DNA of 64,000 nt from Capronia americana (taxonomy: Eukaryota > Ascomycota > Eurotiomycetes > Chaetothyriales > Herpotrichiellaceae): assembly GCA_016110215.1 (NCBI GenBank), contig JADWQD010000017.1:434001-498000 (forward strand). The letters run 5' to 3'. The notes below the pieces were generated by a model. It did not search any database. It saw only the letters and a program-made list of their open reading frames with translations, and had not been told where the DNA came from. This document shows positions 1-11,796 of the stretch, in pieces. Numbering within the stretch: position 1 is the first letter of the stretch; the number at the start of each line of letters is the position of its first letter. Made by a program: the position numbers and the translations under genes.

Positions 1-797
1 GCAAAGGACTGTCAACTGCAATTCAGGTCAAAGCTGATGGTCATATCTTCAATGTGACCCGACATTGAAGCCGACCCTCTCTGCCGAAGTGTACGAGTAT
101 GGTTTACAACAGTCAAGGCCTCGTCGCCCTCGCGCCAATGTGGGGTTGAGGACAGGACATTTCGGAGGCCGTCGACCGAGATTCCGAATCCGCCCACAGC
201 GAGCGAGCGCGGGAGGGCCGTCCACAAACCTAATTAGACTGGGAGGTGACCTGTGTCAGGAATTCGGCCAGTTTGTTTGAGAAGACGGTTGAGTGTCGGA
301 GAGTCTGGAGTGCAGCATCCCTCCAGTCTGGACGGAAGGCTGAAGTCGCCGCCAAAGGGAGACGCAACCCAGTCCCTTGTTTGCTGCAGACACCCCCCTA
401 TGTCGGCACTCTTCCGCGGTTCTCGTCTGATTTGACAGCCTTGCTCAATGACCCGCTCAACTCGCCAGGCCGACTCGGGTTAGGCGAGGGTGATGCGGGG
501 TACCCCACCAAAGGTCGCCTGGAAACGTTGGCCAGGCACCAACTAAGTAGGCTTAGTCCCGACTTTGATGCCTCAATGGCCTGGAGGAGGTCCCTGGGTA
601 CCTATCATTGGGCACGGTCGGCTCTCCACCTTTTCAGGGCACCACAGTGGGCACTGGGCTCGTCCTGCCGTTTGGACTTGCCGCGACCTCTCCCACTCTG
701 TCATCACGGATTGTATCTTTGCTCTTGTTTGATCCTCGTGCGTTGACTTGCTCCGCCGCTACTCTGTCTGAGAAACCTCTCTTTATCTACTCTGTCG
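1..797. other. Leader region with no supported gene
   Basis: No open frame here shows a recognisable domain or a convincing start and splice pattern. The longest plus-strand frame (246-746) has mixed, low-complexity content and no family resemblance I can name. The region is best read as the upstream and 5' untranslated region of the transcription factor that starts at 798. Confidence 0.5.
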
Positions 798-3212
798 ATG
801 GTGATGGCAGACCACTCGAGCCGGGAGAGCTCGCAGCTCGAAGAACATATTCCTCGGGCGACGGAAGTCTCGAGGACTTCCAGTCGTAGAGTGCGATCTC
901 AGCGTCCAAGGTACACTGGGAGAGCCTGGTAAATTAACTTATCGACCTGTGGCTCGAGTATTAATATGCTGAATTGCAATCCAGCCAGGAATGCAAACGA
1001 CGAAAAGTCAAGTGTAATGGAGGAAGCCCGTGCCACCATTGCGGTCGCTATGATATACCCTGCCTGTACCCGGCGAAGAAGACGACCGAGCAGAATCGAC
1101 GCTCCTCGTATGTATCCCCTGTCTGCGGGAGACATTTCTCTGACGGATGCAGAGATATGGACCTGATGAAACAGAAGCTGGACATTCTGCAACAGCAGGT
1201 CGCCCTCTTGATCAATCGAGACAGCGTCTCCGCACGTCTGGCGAAAGATCAGGCTACTTTATCTGCTTTGGTGCCTTCGCCGCAGTCGCTTTCTGAGTTT
1301 CGTGTTTGCTCCCTCTCACCAGGTGCGCCATTTTCTACGGACAGATCGCCACGGCAGCAAGAGAATCTACCGCATGATGGCTCGATCACCTCAGAATCGC
1401 CACACAGAACCGTGGCAAGACCCCTCCCAGCGGTTGACATGAGAGACGACGTTTCCGTTTCCCATTCGAATGGCTCCGTAAAGCCATCATCGACTCCGCT
1501 GGGTAAACTCGCCGTGGCCTGCCACCCGCTTCTTTCCATCTCCCAGGTAGAGGCCATGCGTCTCATCGATATATACGAAGAGGAGTGCGGATCGGTGTAC
1601 CCTTTGATTGATGTCGGCGAGCTTCGGCAGTTTGCTGCACGTTTCTACGACGATGTCATTGCTTCGCATCGGCCTGCAACATGGCGCACTTTCCAACTCG
1701 GCCAGCTCTCCAAAAAGTCTTTCCACACCCTCGAGATCGTTCTGGCCATCGGTCTGGTTGTTGAAGGCCGTGGCTCGACTCCTCTGAGTTCCGCCTTGAT
1801 GGACGAGCTGGAGGCTGAGATCGACCATCGCCCATCCGGAGTTTCAGCTGATCTGACGTTTACGGAGATTTTAACCCTCATGGTACTTGCTCATTCTGAC
1901 ACGTCGGGACATCACTAATCAATCGTCAGAGCCTCTACCAGTTCTATCGGGACGAGGAAATCCTTGCGTGGCGAACGATTGGTCTCGCCGTCAGGCTTGC
2001 TCTGGAACTCGGTCTGCATCTCCGCGATCCACCGCTCGCGACGTTGCAAATCACGCAGGAACGAGAACGCGCAAATCGGGTCTTCTGGTGTATCTACTGC
2101 CTAGACAGACGCTGGAGCTTTGGAACGGGACTTCCATTTGGAATCCAAGAGGATGATATCGATCCTAATCTTCCGGAGCCGGTGAGCTGATCTGCTTCGA
2201 GTGCATTCGGCGGCCGCTGACCATCCGATCACAGAACGATTCACATCCATATCTCCTCACCAGCATGATCGCGTATTCCAAGATTGGATCGAAGATAGTG
2301 AAACCATCGTCAGGCGCCGACCACCTTCAGCAGCTCGGGAGGAGGGAAACGGGGGCTTTCCTCACCTACCAGGTGCAACAATGGTACTCCTCTCTCGACC
2401 CGGAGCTTCGCATAGATGTCGACCACGATCTTGTGCTCGAGAGTCTCTCGCCTTCACGCAATAGACTCCGAATCCTGAACTATCTACGAAACAATCAGCT
2501 GCGCATGTTGATCCACAGAAAATCGCTTCTGGCCACTGCATCCATCCTCGCGGATCTTAGGGCAGCAAGGGAAGCTGTTGGGTATGCCAAAAATACCATC
2601 ATATTGCTGGACAAGCTGCGCCAAAGCTCCGACATCTACAGCTCCCATGCCGTCTGCTTCAACTACTTCCTCTACTCCGCCCTTACCGTCATATTGCTTG
2701 CTGCCTACCACGCGAAGGCGCAGTTCCACGAGGACTGTCGCGAGGAATTCCACATAGCGCTGAAAATGATCCAAGGGTTTTCGGCAAAGTCGTCCGTAGC
2801 CAGAAAGCTGTGGAAGATCATCAAACACCTCAAGGTGATCGGGCCTGAGTCTGGTATTCTCCCCTACATGGAAGCACAGCAGGATAGCCTGACACAGGAG
2901 CGGCATTCCGATCTCAAGGCAAATCAGCACGCCGGATTCGGGAGTCAGTCCTTCGGCGAGAACATGGCGCATTCCGCCCAATCGTCGACGAAAGCACATG
3001 AGATGAACGGGTTACGAGGCTCTATCGGATATGGGGAAGCCAACTTCAACCCCTGCGACTACGCTGTGAACGGGAGTTTGCTGAGTTCGGAACTATCTGA
3101 TCTCTTTCAGTCCATCGATCCCACGAGATTCGAGCCGATGGAATCCCAACTATCGTTCCAGCCCTCGCCATTTCAGATGGCCCCAAAGCTTTTGAGCACC
3201 TACTTTGATTGA
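798..3212 (+). CDS. Zn2Cys6 transcription factor with fungal_trans domain (752 aa, 4 exons)
   Basis: Predicted nuclear DNA-binding regulator. Exons: 798-928, 985-1882, 1930-2181, 2235-3212 (introns of 56, 47 and 53 nt, phases consistent). The first intron splits the zinc cluster: exon 1 ends in GRA plus TG, and exon 2 begins CCAGGAATGC, giving CQECKRRKVKC followed by CxxC and a sixth Cys, i.e. C-x2-C-x6-C-x5-C-x2-C-x6-C. A basic N-terminus precedes it. Exon 3 carries the PF04082-like core (LALELGLHLRDPP, then NRVFWCIYCLDRRWSFGTG and LPFGIQEDDID). The C-terminal half is helical, as in this family. ATG 798 is the first in-frame Met after a stop at 744-746. A Baeyer-Villiger monooxygenase lies 1.1 kb downstream on the same strand, so it may be a target; that is inference. 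The effector or pathway cannot be read from sequence. Confidence 0.9.
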
Positions 3213-4357
3213 CCTGCCCACGAACAGGATTTCAAATTTAACTCAAGATTCGTCCGGCGAAAAACTCGTCTTCAGCCAAAGATGGGTGTTCTCGTTAGAT
3301 GCTCTCTTTGTTTACGATAGATCAACCAATTGTAACTCTGCTTAGTTTCTTTGCGTGTTTTCTTGTGATCGAGGGTTGTGACTGTCAGGACAGACTTCGT
3401 CAGAATCTCAGGGTATAATTATTCGTTGCCATCGGTATTGTTTTCTTAAGCTAGAGCAATCAACAGCCTGCACCCTGACCGATAAGTGGAGTTCAAGCAA
3501 AAGGGTGAAGCGATATATCGTTAGAACAAGCCTACTGATCGATCTGCAGGCGCTCATGTTGATGGTTCTGCACAATAGATGCGGAGCTGTTGATGACCCC
3601 GGAGCCACCATTTGCGAAGAGTCTCACCTTCACATTGATGGGCGTACCTCATGTCCAAGCAGGCTGTATTCCAATGGTCCAGAAAGGGTGTGAACATCCT
3701 CAACTTGCCATTGATCTCGAACTTTGTCAACTATGCAATTGGTGCCGCTGCCAGCATGTATGTCCCATCGCCTGAGTGTCCTTGGTCATGTCGTCGCCTT
3801 GCAGCATTCTCTCTCTGCGGACCACCACCCGTGGAAGCACGAAGGAGACGAGAGTTGAAATCGCACGACACGATCCGATGTCGACTGCGCAAGTCATCCA
3901 AGTTCCCGCACCGTTAGAGGCGGAAAGCAAAGTAAGGCAAGGTACTGTACATTGACCCTAGAATCTACAGCGGACGCCGAGGTACCGACCGGCCCGACAC
4001 AACGACCCCCTGCGGAATGTGCCCCGCGACTCACCCCGTGGTCACCTCTTGTCCGCCCTGGCGCGATCCTCCCACTGCACCATTGCCTGTTCGCTCGGCT
4101 CCGAGTTTCCGAGATACAAGAAGCCAAGGCGTGAGCGGCGACGGAAAGCGTCCTCGTGCAAAGAGACCCTTATACTATGCAGGCGGATTCTGAGCGGAGT
4201 CCAATGTCGAAACCTTTTACGAGATTGGGCATCCTCAGACACAGTTCGATCCATCGTATAAAAGTTGAAACCCCAAAGATCGTAAGTTCTCCGTATCAAA
4301 GGGGGGTTTTTCTTCTTGTCGACCGTCAAGTCCGTGATAAATCGATATAACCACAAG
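3213..4357 (+). promoter_or_regulatory. Intergenic region and promoter of the monooxygenase gene
   Basis: No gene seen. A TATA-like element TATAAAAG lies at 4257-4264, about 95 nt before the ATG at 4358. A CGG-N3-CCG triplet pair, the type of inverted half-site used by Zn2Cys6 dimers, lies at 3971-3979. Both are motif matches only; which factor would bind is unknown. Confidence 0.4.
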
Positions 4358-5980
4358 ATGCACGACACTCCCTACTATGATGCGATCGTCGTTGGCGCCG
4401 GCTTCGGGGGGATTTACCAACTCTACTCCCTCTTGAAGCTCGGCCTCTCTGTGAGAGTCCTCGAAAAGGGAGACGACGTTGGAGGAACATGGTTCTGGAA
4501 CCGATACCCGGGCGCCATGAGCGACACGCAATCCTTTCTGTACCGCTACTCATGGGACAAAGAAGACCTTAGCACCTACCCCTGGGCGGACAACTACCTG
4601 GACGCCAAGGACATCCTCGCGTATCTAAACCACGTTGTCAAGCGCCATAATCTGCGCGAACACATGCAATTCGGGCTCGAGGTCTTGTCAGCCAAGTGGC
4701 AGGAAGCCGACGGCATGTGGCTCGTGGGGACGCAGTCGGGGCCGTACCGGGCGCGGTACCTGGTCATGTCGATCGGGTTGCTAAGTGAAGTGAATTGGCC
4801 CGCGATCCCCGGGCGTGAGACGTTTCGAGGACAGATGTATCATACGGCGAGATGGCCCGAGCATTACGATTTCGCGCGCAAGAGAGTCGGCGTCATTGGG
4901 AACGGGTCCACGGGTGTTCAGCTGATTACGAAGCTGGGCAAGGAGGAGCAGGTCAAGAGCCTCATCTGCTTCCAGCGGCATCCCCAGTACTCGGTCCCAG
5001 CGGGCAGGCGGGCGGTGACGAAAGAGGAGCGGGAACTTATCAACAGCACCTACGACGACATATGGGCGCGAGCGAGGCTGTCGTTCGGCGGGATGGGCGT
5101 GGAAGAGAGCAAGACTCCCGCCATGAGCGTTACCCCGGAGGAGCGAGAGCGCGTCTACCAGGCGGCATGGGACGAGGGCGGCGGGATTCGGTTCTTCCTG
5201 GGAACTTTCAGCGACATCACCGTCAACGAACAGGCCAACCAGACCGCATGCGACTTCATCAAGCGGAAAATTGGCCAGATCGTCAAGGATCCTGCGAAGA
5301 GGCAGAAGCTGCTGCCGACGGAGCTGTACATTCGCCGCCCGCTGTGCGACACGGGTTATTACGAGCAATTCAACCGCGACAACGTGGACATTGTCGACAT
5401 CGGTGATAATCCCATTGCAGAATTCGTCAGCGGTGGTATACGTTTGAGCAATGGAACCATTCACGAACTCGATGTGATCATCTGCGCGACCGGCTTCAAC
5501 GCATTCGACGGCGCATATCGGAAAATCCACATCCAAGGCCGCGACGGCCTTCTTCTCAACGACCACTGGTCCAAAGGCGCAACCAGCAACATGGGCGTCT
5601 CGGTATCGAATTTCCCCAACCTCCTCATGATCCTCGGTCCTCAGTCTCCCTTAGGCAACGTGCCGCCGATGATCGAAGCCCACGTCGATTTCATCACTGC
5701 TGCTATAGCACGCGCTGAGGACCATCGCAGGCAGAAGGCCGACCCGTCAAGCTCGCCGATCACGATCGAGACGACCACGCAGGCCGAGGTCGAGTGGGGC
5801 CGGCTCTGTGCTGAGATCAGCGACAAGACGCTGTTCAAGAAGTCCCCGTCGTACTTTTACGGCGCCAATGTCGAGGGCAAGGTGCGCTCCGTGTTGATCT
5901 TTCTGGGTGGGTTGGGCCCGTTTGTGCAGAAGCTGAGGGAGTCCAGGGAGGGCGGTTTTGCTGGATTTCATGCGTTTTGA
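4358..5980 (+). CDS. Flavin-dependent Baeyer-Villiger monooxygenase (540 aa)
   Basis: Predicted FAD- and NADPH-dependent enzyme that inserts oxygen next to a ketone to give an ester or lactone. The N-terminal FAD Rossmann motif is GAGFGG at about residues 12-17, followed by VGGTWFWNRYPGAMSD, typical of cyclohexanone-monooxygenase-like enzymes. The BVMO fingerprint FxGxxxHxxxWP is present as FRGQMYHTARWP near residue 157. A second, NADP-type Rossmann motif, GNGSTG, is near residue 180, and ICATGF, the late FAD motif, is near residue 385. The frame is intronless and near the usual family length. The open frame extends upstream to a TTG at 4316, but ATG 4358 places the FAD motif at the expected distance. 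It lies downstream of a Zn2Cys6 regulator gene on the same strand. The substrate (cyclic ketone, steroid, polyketide) cannot be determined. Confidence 0.93.
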   Translation: MHDTPYYDAIVVGAGFGGIYQLYSLLKLGLSVRVLEKGDDVGGTWFWNRYPGAMSDTQSFLYRYSWDKEDLSTYPWADNYLDAKDILAYLNHVVKRHNLREHMQFGLEVLSAKWQEADGMWLVGTQSGPYRARYLVMSIGLLSEVNWPAIPGRETFRGQMYHTARWPEHYDFARKRVGVIGNGSTGVQLITKLGKEEQVKSLICFQRHPQYSVPAGRRAVTKEERELINSTYDDIWARARLSFGGMGVEESKTPAMSVTPEERERVYQAAWDEGGGIRFFLGTFSDITVNEQANQTACDFIKRKIGQIVKDPAKRQKLLPTELYIRRPLCDTGYYEQFNRDNVDIVDIGDNPIAEFVSGGIRLSNGTIHELDVIICATGFNAFDGAYRKIHIQGRDGLLLNDHWSKGATSNMGVSVSNFPNLLMILGPQSPLGNVPPMIEAHVDFITAAIARAEDHRRQKADPSSSPITIETTTQAEVEWGRLCAEISDKTLFKKSPSYFYGANVEGKVRSVLIFLGGLGPFVQKLRESREGGFAGFHAF

Positions 5981-7955
5981 CACAAACCTCTCTCGACCTG
6001 AGGCTTCTGGGTGTAGTGGAGAATGCTGGATCAAGCAGTCTTGTGTAGGGTACCCGGAAAGGAACCTATATTACCATCTTCGGTGGGTAGCAAGCCTTGC
6101 CGAGCATGGTCGATATACACACTGGGTTCTCGGGTCATCAAGTCATGTAGCCAGGCTAGGTCTGTCTCAGGAGAGTGTAATCACAGAACACTGGAGGAAT
6201 AGTTGGTAAGTTGGTAAATCTGTCATTTGCCGCACCAGGCACAGAGGATGGGGAAGGATGCTCCAGACAGCCTAGAGAAGTCGAATACGTATAACCCTGT
6301 AGGTGACGAGGAACAAGGAGTCGGCAACGAGTCACACGAGGACGACGCTTTCCATTCTCGTACTCTCGTTGGAAGCAATGGCAGGAACGAGTGCAGTGAC
6401 GGTGGTGTAGGTTCAGATGCCCTAGTGTCGACTCAACACCCCTACCATACCTCCTTGACCAGGCCGTGTCAACCTGCGTCTTCTTTGCACTTCCCTCTCA
6501 AACGAGAAGGTGAAGAAAGCCAGGACGATTGCATATTAGGTCAAGGGTCCCGAGATGATCGATCGCGTAGGACGACGCGGTCGTGACAAATGATGAGACG
6601 ACATCTGCACCAAAGGTGACATCCTCCGGCAGTATTTGCAAGAAATTGTTTGCAGCAACACCTGCAAGAGGTACAAGAGCATGCGGCTATCCGTCATCCA
6701 GTTGAGATATGTACCCCTTATGCTCGCTAAATGCAAGTTGGTAGCTTCGCATGCTGAGTTTCCTCCCAGGAAGCTGATGGTTCCTGTATCGAGGGACGGG
6801 AACACCTGAAGTCTCACGGAGCCGGTGACCAAGGGACAAACAAGTGAGCAGGTGCTGGCAGCGCAGGGTGGTCCACGCTGAAGAACTCCAGCCCCTTTGA
6901 AATCGCGTTCGGCAAGGCCTTCCAATTTCGTTCTTTGTTTACAGGCTAGTCCTTGCTCTGAAATTTTCTCCCGCTTCCCCAGGCTCCTTTGCCCACGAGA
7001 TCCTTGTCATTGAAAAATCCAGGAGAGTTCGGTGATGGTGGAGGTTGTGGCCTAGAATGGTGAGTTAGACCCAAGTTTGCAAGAACGCGTCCTCACCTTC
7101 TGTCAGGTTCTGAGTAGCTGGCGATCCGACGGGCAACGGACACATCCACCGTCAAAACCAAAGAAGAAGATCACAGTCTTCATTTGGTCGTGCGCAAGTT
7201 TCTCCCGGAACTGAGGCACGCCAGACGCTGACCTCGCTGCTCCAGTGCCGCTGTGCGCACACACCGATCAATATCAAGACCGCCGCCTGCCCAAGCTGCT
7301 CCCACACGCGTTGTGCGCGATGCGTGACAGAGAAGCTGGCCCGATGACAAACGCAAGAAGCCAGCAAGCAGGACGTTATACACGGCATTGTCGGTCTCAA
7401 TTTGACTTTAGTCTGGAAGTGTTGAGCGTTGCCGGCATTTCCAATTGCGGACACGCATCCGCCTCTCAATCCAAAGTCGGGCCCACCATGGAAAAGCGAA
7501 CCAAGACTTCTATTTGGGGCAAATCGCACCTTCCACGTGTCGAAGCTCTCCATCAATTTTTGACGCCTGAACCGCCCCAAACGCCCGAAACAGTGATGCG
7601 GCCAACATATGTGGTCGGCGGTGATTGGCTGGGCGCCTCGTCGGCGATGGTCGCCTTTTGCTGCTCACGGCGCAGTACTCCCAGTTCAATGTTGGACACG
7701 TTACAGCAGACGGGCACGCTGTCGTGGCTCCTGGGGTTCATGTGTAGGCAGGAGCAGAGAAACAGGGCGTCTGTATCGGGCAGCGAAAAGTCGGGACGTT
7801 GGTCTGTGTAACAGTACGCACATATTGTACATATGGACTCGAAAACCTAGATCTTCGGTAGATGATCTGCATTGTCACCGCGATCGTCACAGTTCTTCTA
7901 TCCTATCCCGGCCAGCTCTCATAACCGAGCGCATGCTTGGGCAACACCAAGCCTC
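5981..7955. other. Intergenic stretch without a supported gene
   Basis: About 2 kb with only scattered short open frames on both strands. None has a domain, a signal peptide, or a splice pattern that joins them. It holds the 3' region of the monooxygenase gene and the 5' region of the CorA-like gene. Confidence 0.5.
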
Positions 7956-10498
7956 ATGGCAAGGCCCAGGCGTAGAGATCGAAAGAAATGGAGTTTGGAC
8001 TTCCAAGAATACAGGAAATTTGCCGAAACCGAGAATACGCCTTGGATTGAACCACGAGAAGACATTTTCAAGGACGAATGTATCGAGCCTGACGAGGAGG
8101 AAAGTGATGCCAGCAAATTCATGCACGGGCCTGACGAAGGGGACGTCTGTACGCCCGGAGTCGACCGGGTGGAGTCCTTCTGCGCCGGCGGAACCGTGGA
8201 TTTCCTGAAATCAGAGCGGTGGAATCACGAAGAACAAGAAAAGTCATCGCTGGCTTTGCTCGAGGAGAAGACTCTTGAAGAGGGTAACGTGCGTCCAATC
8301 AGAAAACATAAACCCTTGTCGGCACAGGGGCTTTACCATGAGCTGAGGAAACCAGTAAGTTGCTCCCGTCACCCGTCCGGCTCGAGGAAATGGATTGCAT
8401 CTGATATGGCATCTCCACACCAGCGTTTTCACGTCGGCGGGCCGCATCTCCCTGCAAAGCGCAGCAGCTCAAGCGGCCCTGCCGGTCCAAGTCGCGAGGA
8501 CCCTACCAAAGTCGGAACTTCAGTCCGGACCGGGGCAGACCAGGATCTGGATAAGCTCGAGCCAGATGTAGATTGCCGACTGATGTGCGATCTCGCCGAG
8601 TTCCGTCAACAGAACTTGCCCTATGATGCTAACAGGCAAGTAGATTCATGCTTGATCCCGACCGTTGGAGCTACTTGGCACTCATTGGGACTGCATCACC
8701 ACTCCAGGTCCCCGCCATGCGCGGGCTTCTTTCCCGCTACCTGAAATTTGAGCCATTCTTTGGGGTGAGGATTCCAGTAAGCATCTCACGTCTTGAGAGA
8801 CGTCTCTCACTGTCGGCCGTCGGGGATCTGATACGGGTGTTCAACAGCCAAATGGATATAAAACATTTGAACTAGCTTTCCACCTGCCGTATTTTGTGTG
8901 GAGGAGGTCCGGGTCTCGACTGGAAGATCCTCGGTCCCTAAGAAAATGTGACGACCTTTCATTCTTCGATTACGAGGGTAGGAAGCCGTCCGGCTTCCTT
9001 TATGAAGCGAAAGCATCATGCGTCATTACAGGGACAGATGAGCGGACATGGTGCGGCTATTGTTTCATCGAGACTTATTTCGACTCGGCCAAGGATGCGA
9101 AGGAAACGGCAGTCCAATACTGGGAGGACAGCCAGCTCAGTGAAGGAATGTATGCTGATCCTTTCACGTATGGCACAACCGACACAGACGTTCAAATCCA
9201 GGATCCTAGAGTATATTTTCTGGTAGTCCTGGCCTCTCGAATCAAACGTGTTGAACGCGAATGGTCAAAGCTGGTCGAAATGCTGGAGGAAAGCATCAAT
9301 GAATCCCCAAAGGTTCGTTCTAGTCTCCTTTTACAATTTTATACCATGAGGCCATATGCCCCTTTCCCTGTGCCTGTCTTGGGTCAAGTTCAGGAAGAAG
9401 CAATCTTCACGAAATACAGGGCTCGCGGTAAGAGGTATTGTGGCCACCTGCAATCTCAACATGCTCCGAATGCCTGTCATCAGCGGCGGTCGTCATATGC
9501 TGACTTCTTCGAAAAGCACTACAAACGGCCGTGGCTGCTTTGGAATCCGCACCCAACACGCAAAGAAGCCAGAGAAGACAGAGAGAAAAGACATCAGATG
9601 TACAACTGGATTACCAAGGCCGATGAACTCTCCAGAAAACTGTTAAGGATCCTATCTGAAACCGTCAGGTCGTGGAAGCAGTTTTGGGCTCAAAACGGAG
9701 CCACCTTCCGGGACCTCCCAGCTGATGGTGACGACTGGATCGATGAGATCAATGAGACCTTCCAGGAAATCAGCACGTTGCAAGGGAAGGTGCAATCCTT
9801 GAAGCAAGAGTGTGAAAAACGTGAGAAGAGCGTAAGTTCAAACAGTCGAAATGACGCTGGATGTTTCCCTTTTTCCATCACTCTCCTGACGGCCCATCTG
9901 TGATGCAGTTTCAGTCACTCCTTGATTATGAGAGTAGAAAAGAGGGGAATGACTTGTACCAGTTAGCCCAGCAGAATAAGACATTCCAACTGATGATGAT
10001 GGTGAGTTTGAATCTAACCCGGAACACAACGAAACACTAACCCCGCTCGTCGTCCCACAGCTCGGGTTCCCTCTGGTCCTGTCATCGGGAGTCTTCTCCA
10101 TGAATGAGAGCGCTTCCATTGTGCCGCTTACTCCTAGATCATTTGTAATCCTGGTTCTATGCATCGGGGCGGTCGGAATTTTCGTCTATCTTTATCAATT
10201 TTATTCATGCTCCGAAATCATCGCGGAAGCCGTGAAAAAGGCATTGTTGGGAGCGAAGATGGAAGTGCTGCATCCTAAGACGCTCTCTCCCGAGAACGAG
10301 CTAGCTGATGATATTGAAATGAAGAGAGTTCGGACCGACGTGGAGGACAGAGCGGCTCTGGCATCTCCAGTGTCATCGATAAAATCCGCAGGAAGAGCCC
10401 GGCCGAATGTGGAAGACGGTGACAGCCCAGGCCGATTGCCAGGCGCCCGCGGCGCTGCGTTGCAATCAACTTGGCCCATGACGGAAGGAAACGGGTAA
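7956..10498 (+). CDS. Fungal CorA-like membrane protein (about 708-735 aa, 6-7 exons)
   Basis: Member of a common filamentous-fungal family with a soluble N-terminal part and a CorA-like C-terminal membrane end. Exons: 7956-8354, 8424-8584, 8644-8776, 8848-9831 (perhaps split by an 81-nt intron 9313-9393), 9909-10001, 10061-10498. The 59-nt intron 8585-8643 (GTGCGA donor, GCTAAC branch point, TAG acceptor) restores the family block DVDCRLIFMLDPDRW and LALIGTASPLQVPA. The next junction gives FFGVRIP joined to PNGYKTFELAFHLPYFVWRR. The C-terminus has VFSMN where true CorA channels have GMN, then one clear membrane segment (FVILVLCIGAVGIFVYLYQF) and a Ser/Pro-rich tail. Magnesium transport is therefore doubtful. 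ATG 7956 is the first Met of the open frame, which itself begins with a TTG at 7872. Confidence 0.8.
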
Positions 10499-11102
10499 CC
10501 TCTCTTTGTTGCTAGTCGCTTTCTGCGTGGCTTCGGAGAGATGCTGTCGCTCTCGCCCCGTACAGAGAAAGCGTTCCAGGCCAGAAGTCACCAAACTCGC
10601 AGGAGACAAATACCCAGACCCTCTTTGTCTCAGAGAAAGAGTGGTCGTGCAGTATCCCGTAAGGGAGTGCTAAGAGCGAAGCCCATTTTTGTACGTCGAT
10701 GTGGGGACAATTCATGGCCCTCCAAGAGAGAGGGCATGTGGACGGGGGAAGAAGCCCGAAGGGCAATGGCGGCTCGCTTCCAAGTCTCTGAGATCGAAGG
10801 CTCTGTTCGACCGTCGACGCAGGATCCTTGTCTGGCGCGAGAGCAGAGATCCATTTTCGAAGGGACGCGGAGGGTTCTATGCGGGTGAGGTGAGTGAAGG
10901 TGAATAGGAAGGTGAGTGAGAGTTGAGCGGTGATTTAAAAGCGGCGCAAGTCGAGTGGGTGCCGCGGTGAGCTCGGCATGAGTTTACCATTCTGTACCTT
11001 GAGCTGCCAAGGTGTGGTACATCTGCCCGCGGCTCACAGACAGGGTGATGCCGCCCCTCCGCCTTTGCTCACCCGAGCTGTTTGGTTGCGTGAGGTATTT
11101 GA
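10499..11102. other. Intergenic stretch without a supported gene
   Basis: About 600 bases. The open frames (for example 10541-10888, plus) are Arg/Ser-rich and show no family. Some of it may be decayed sequence upstream of the DUF7924 fragment, but I cannot align it by eye. Confidence 0.4.
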
Positions 11103-11501
11103 AGAGTTGTGGAACTGTTCTGGCTCGTGAAACGCGAGAATGAGCTTCATCGAGACATCCTCGCCTTTTCCATCTCACACGATCGCCGATCAGTGAGGAT
11201 TTATGGGCATTATCCTGTGATTGAGGGCAAAAAGGCGACACTCCACCGCCATTCTCTTCGTACTTTCGACTTTGCTGGGTTGGATGGTAAAGAGCAATGG
11301 ACGACCGACAAATTCACCAAAAGCGTCTACGATACGTGGATGCCTGCTCACTTCAAAGGGCTTTGCTCGGCAATCGATGCCATACCATACGATATACACT
11401 TTGAACTCTCGGAAGAATCCGATCTCCAACTTCACCTCATCATCTGGGCTTTCATAAAGCCTGGAAAGCCATCACCTCTCGGTCTCAGGAGATACGGGTG
11501 A
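11103..11501 (+). pseudogene. DUF7924-like fragment, N-terminally truncated
   Basis: The frame encodes a block typical, as I recall it, of the fungal DUF7924 domain: ELFWLVKRENELHRDILAFS, then SHDRRSVRIYGHYPVIEGKK and RTFDFAGLDGKEQWTTDKFT. The usual upstream half (a CEVKCG / ADRQNAHS type segment) is absent. The frame is closed by a TGA at 11100-11102, no ATG precedes the conserved block, and no plausible donor exon is seen upstream. I therefore call it a relic or partial copy. The function of the domain is not established. An unrecognised upstream exon is possible but looks unlikely. Confidence 0.6.
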
Positions 11502-11796
11502 CGACGAATTGAAGCTCCTCGATTCTCAATCGGTGACACCAGAGACTTCTGTGTCAGCCAAGTCAACGGACTGGTGTCATTCAAAGAACCAAAACAGAGA
11601 TGGGACTTGACACGCAGGCGACACATGCGCCGCGTCCGAAATCAATGTTCGGAGTATACTCCTGGCGCTGCTGAATCCTTTGACAGAGGCTCAAACATCC
11701 CTTCCATCATCGTGTCTGCCGCTTTATATAGCCAGCCCGTAACCGTACGCAAACGAGTGTGACTAGCATAGTCTTGGCCAAAATATCACATAGCCA

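Noticed and set aside
246..746. 166-codon plus-strand frame before the first transcription factor
   Set aside because: No family resemblance, odd composition; the regulator's own ATG lies downstream after its stop.
8636..8707. GC-AG intron (AG|GCAAGT) in the CorA-like gene
   Set aside because: It would remove the conserved LALIGTASPLQ segment and leave the frame unchanged, running into a stop at 8744; the 8585-8643 intron explains everything.
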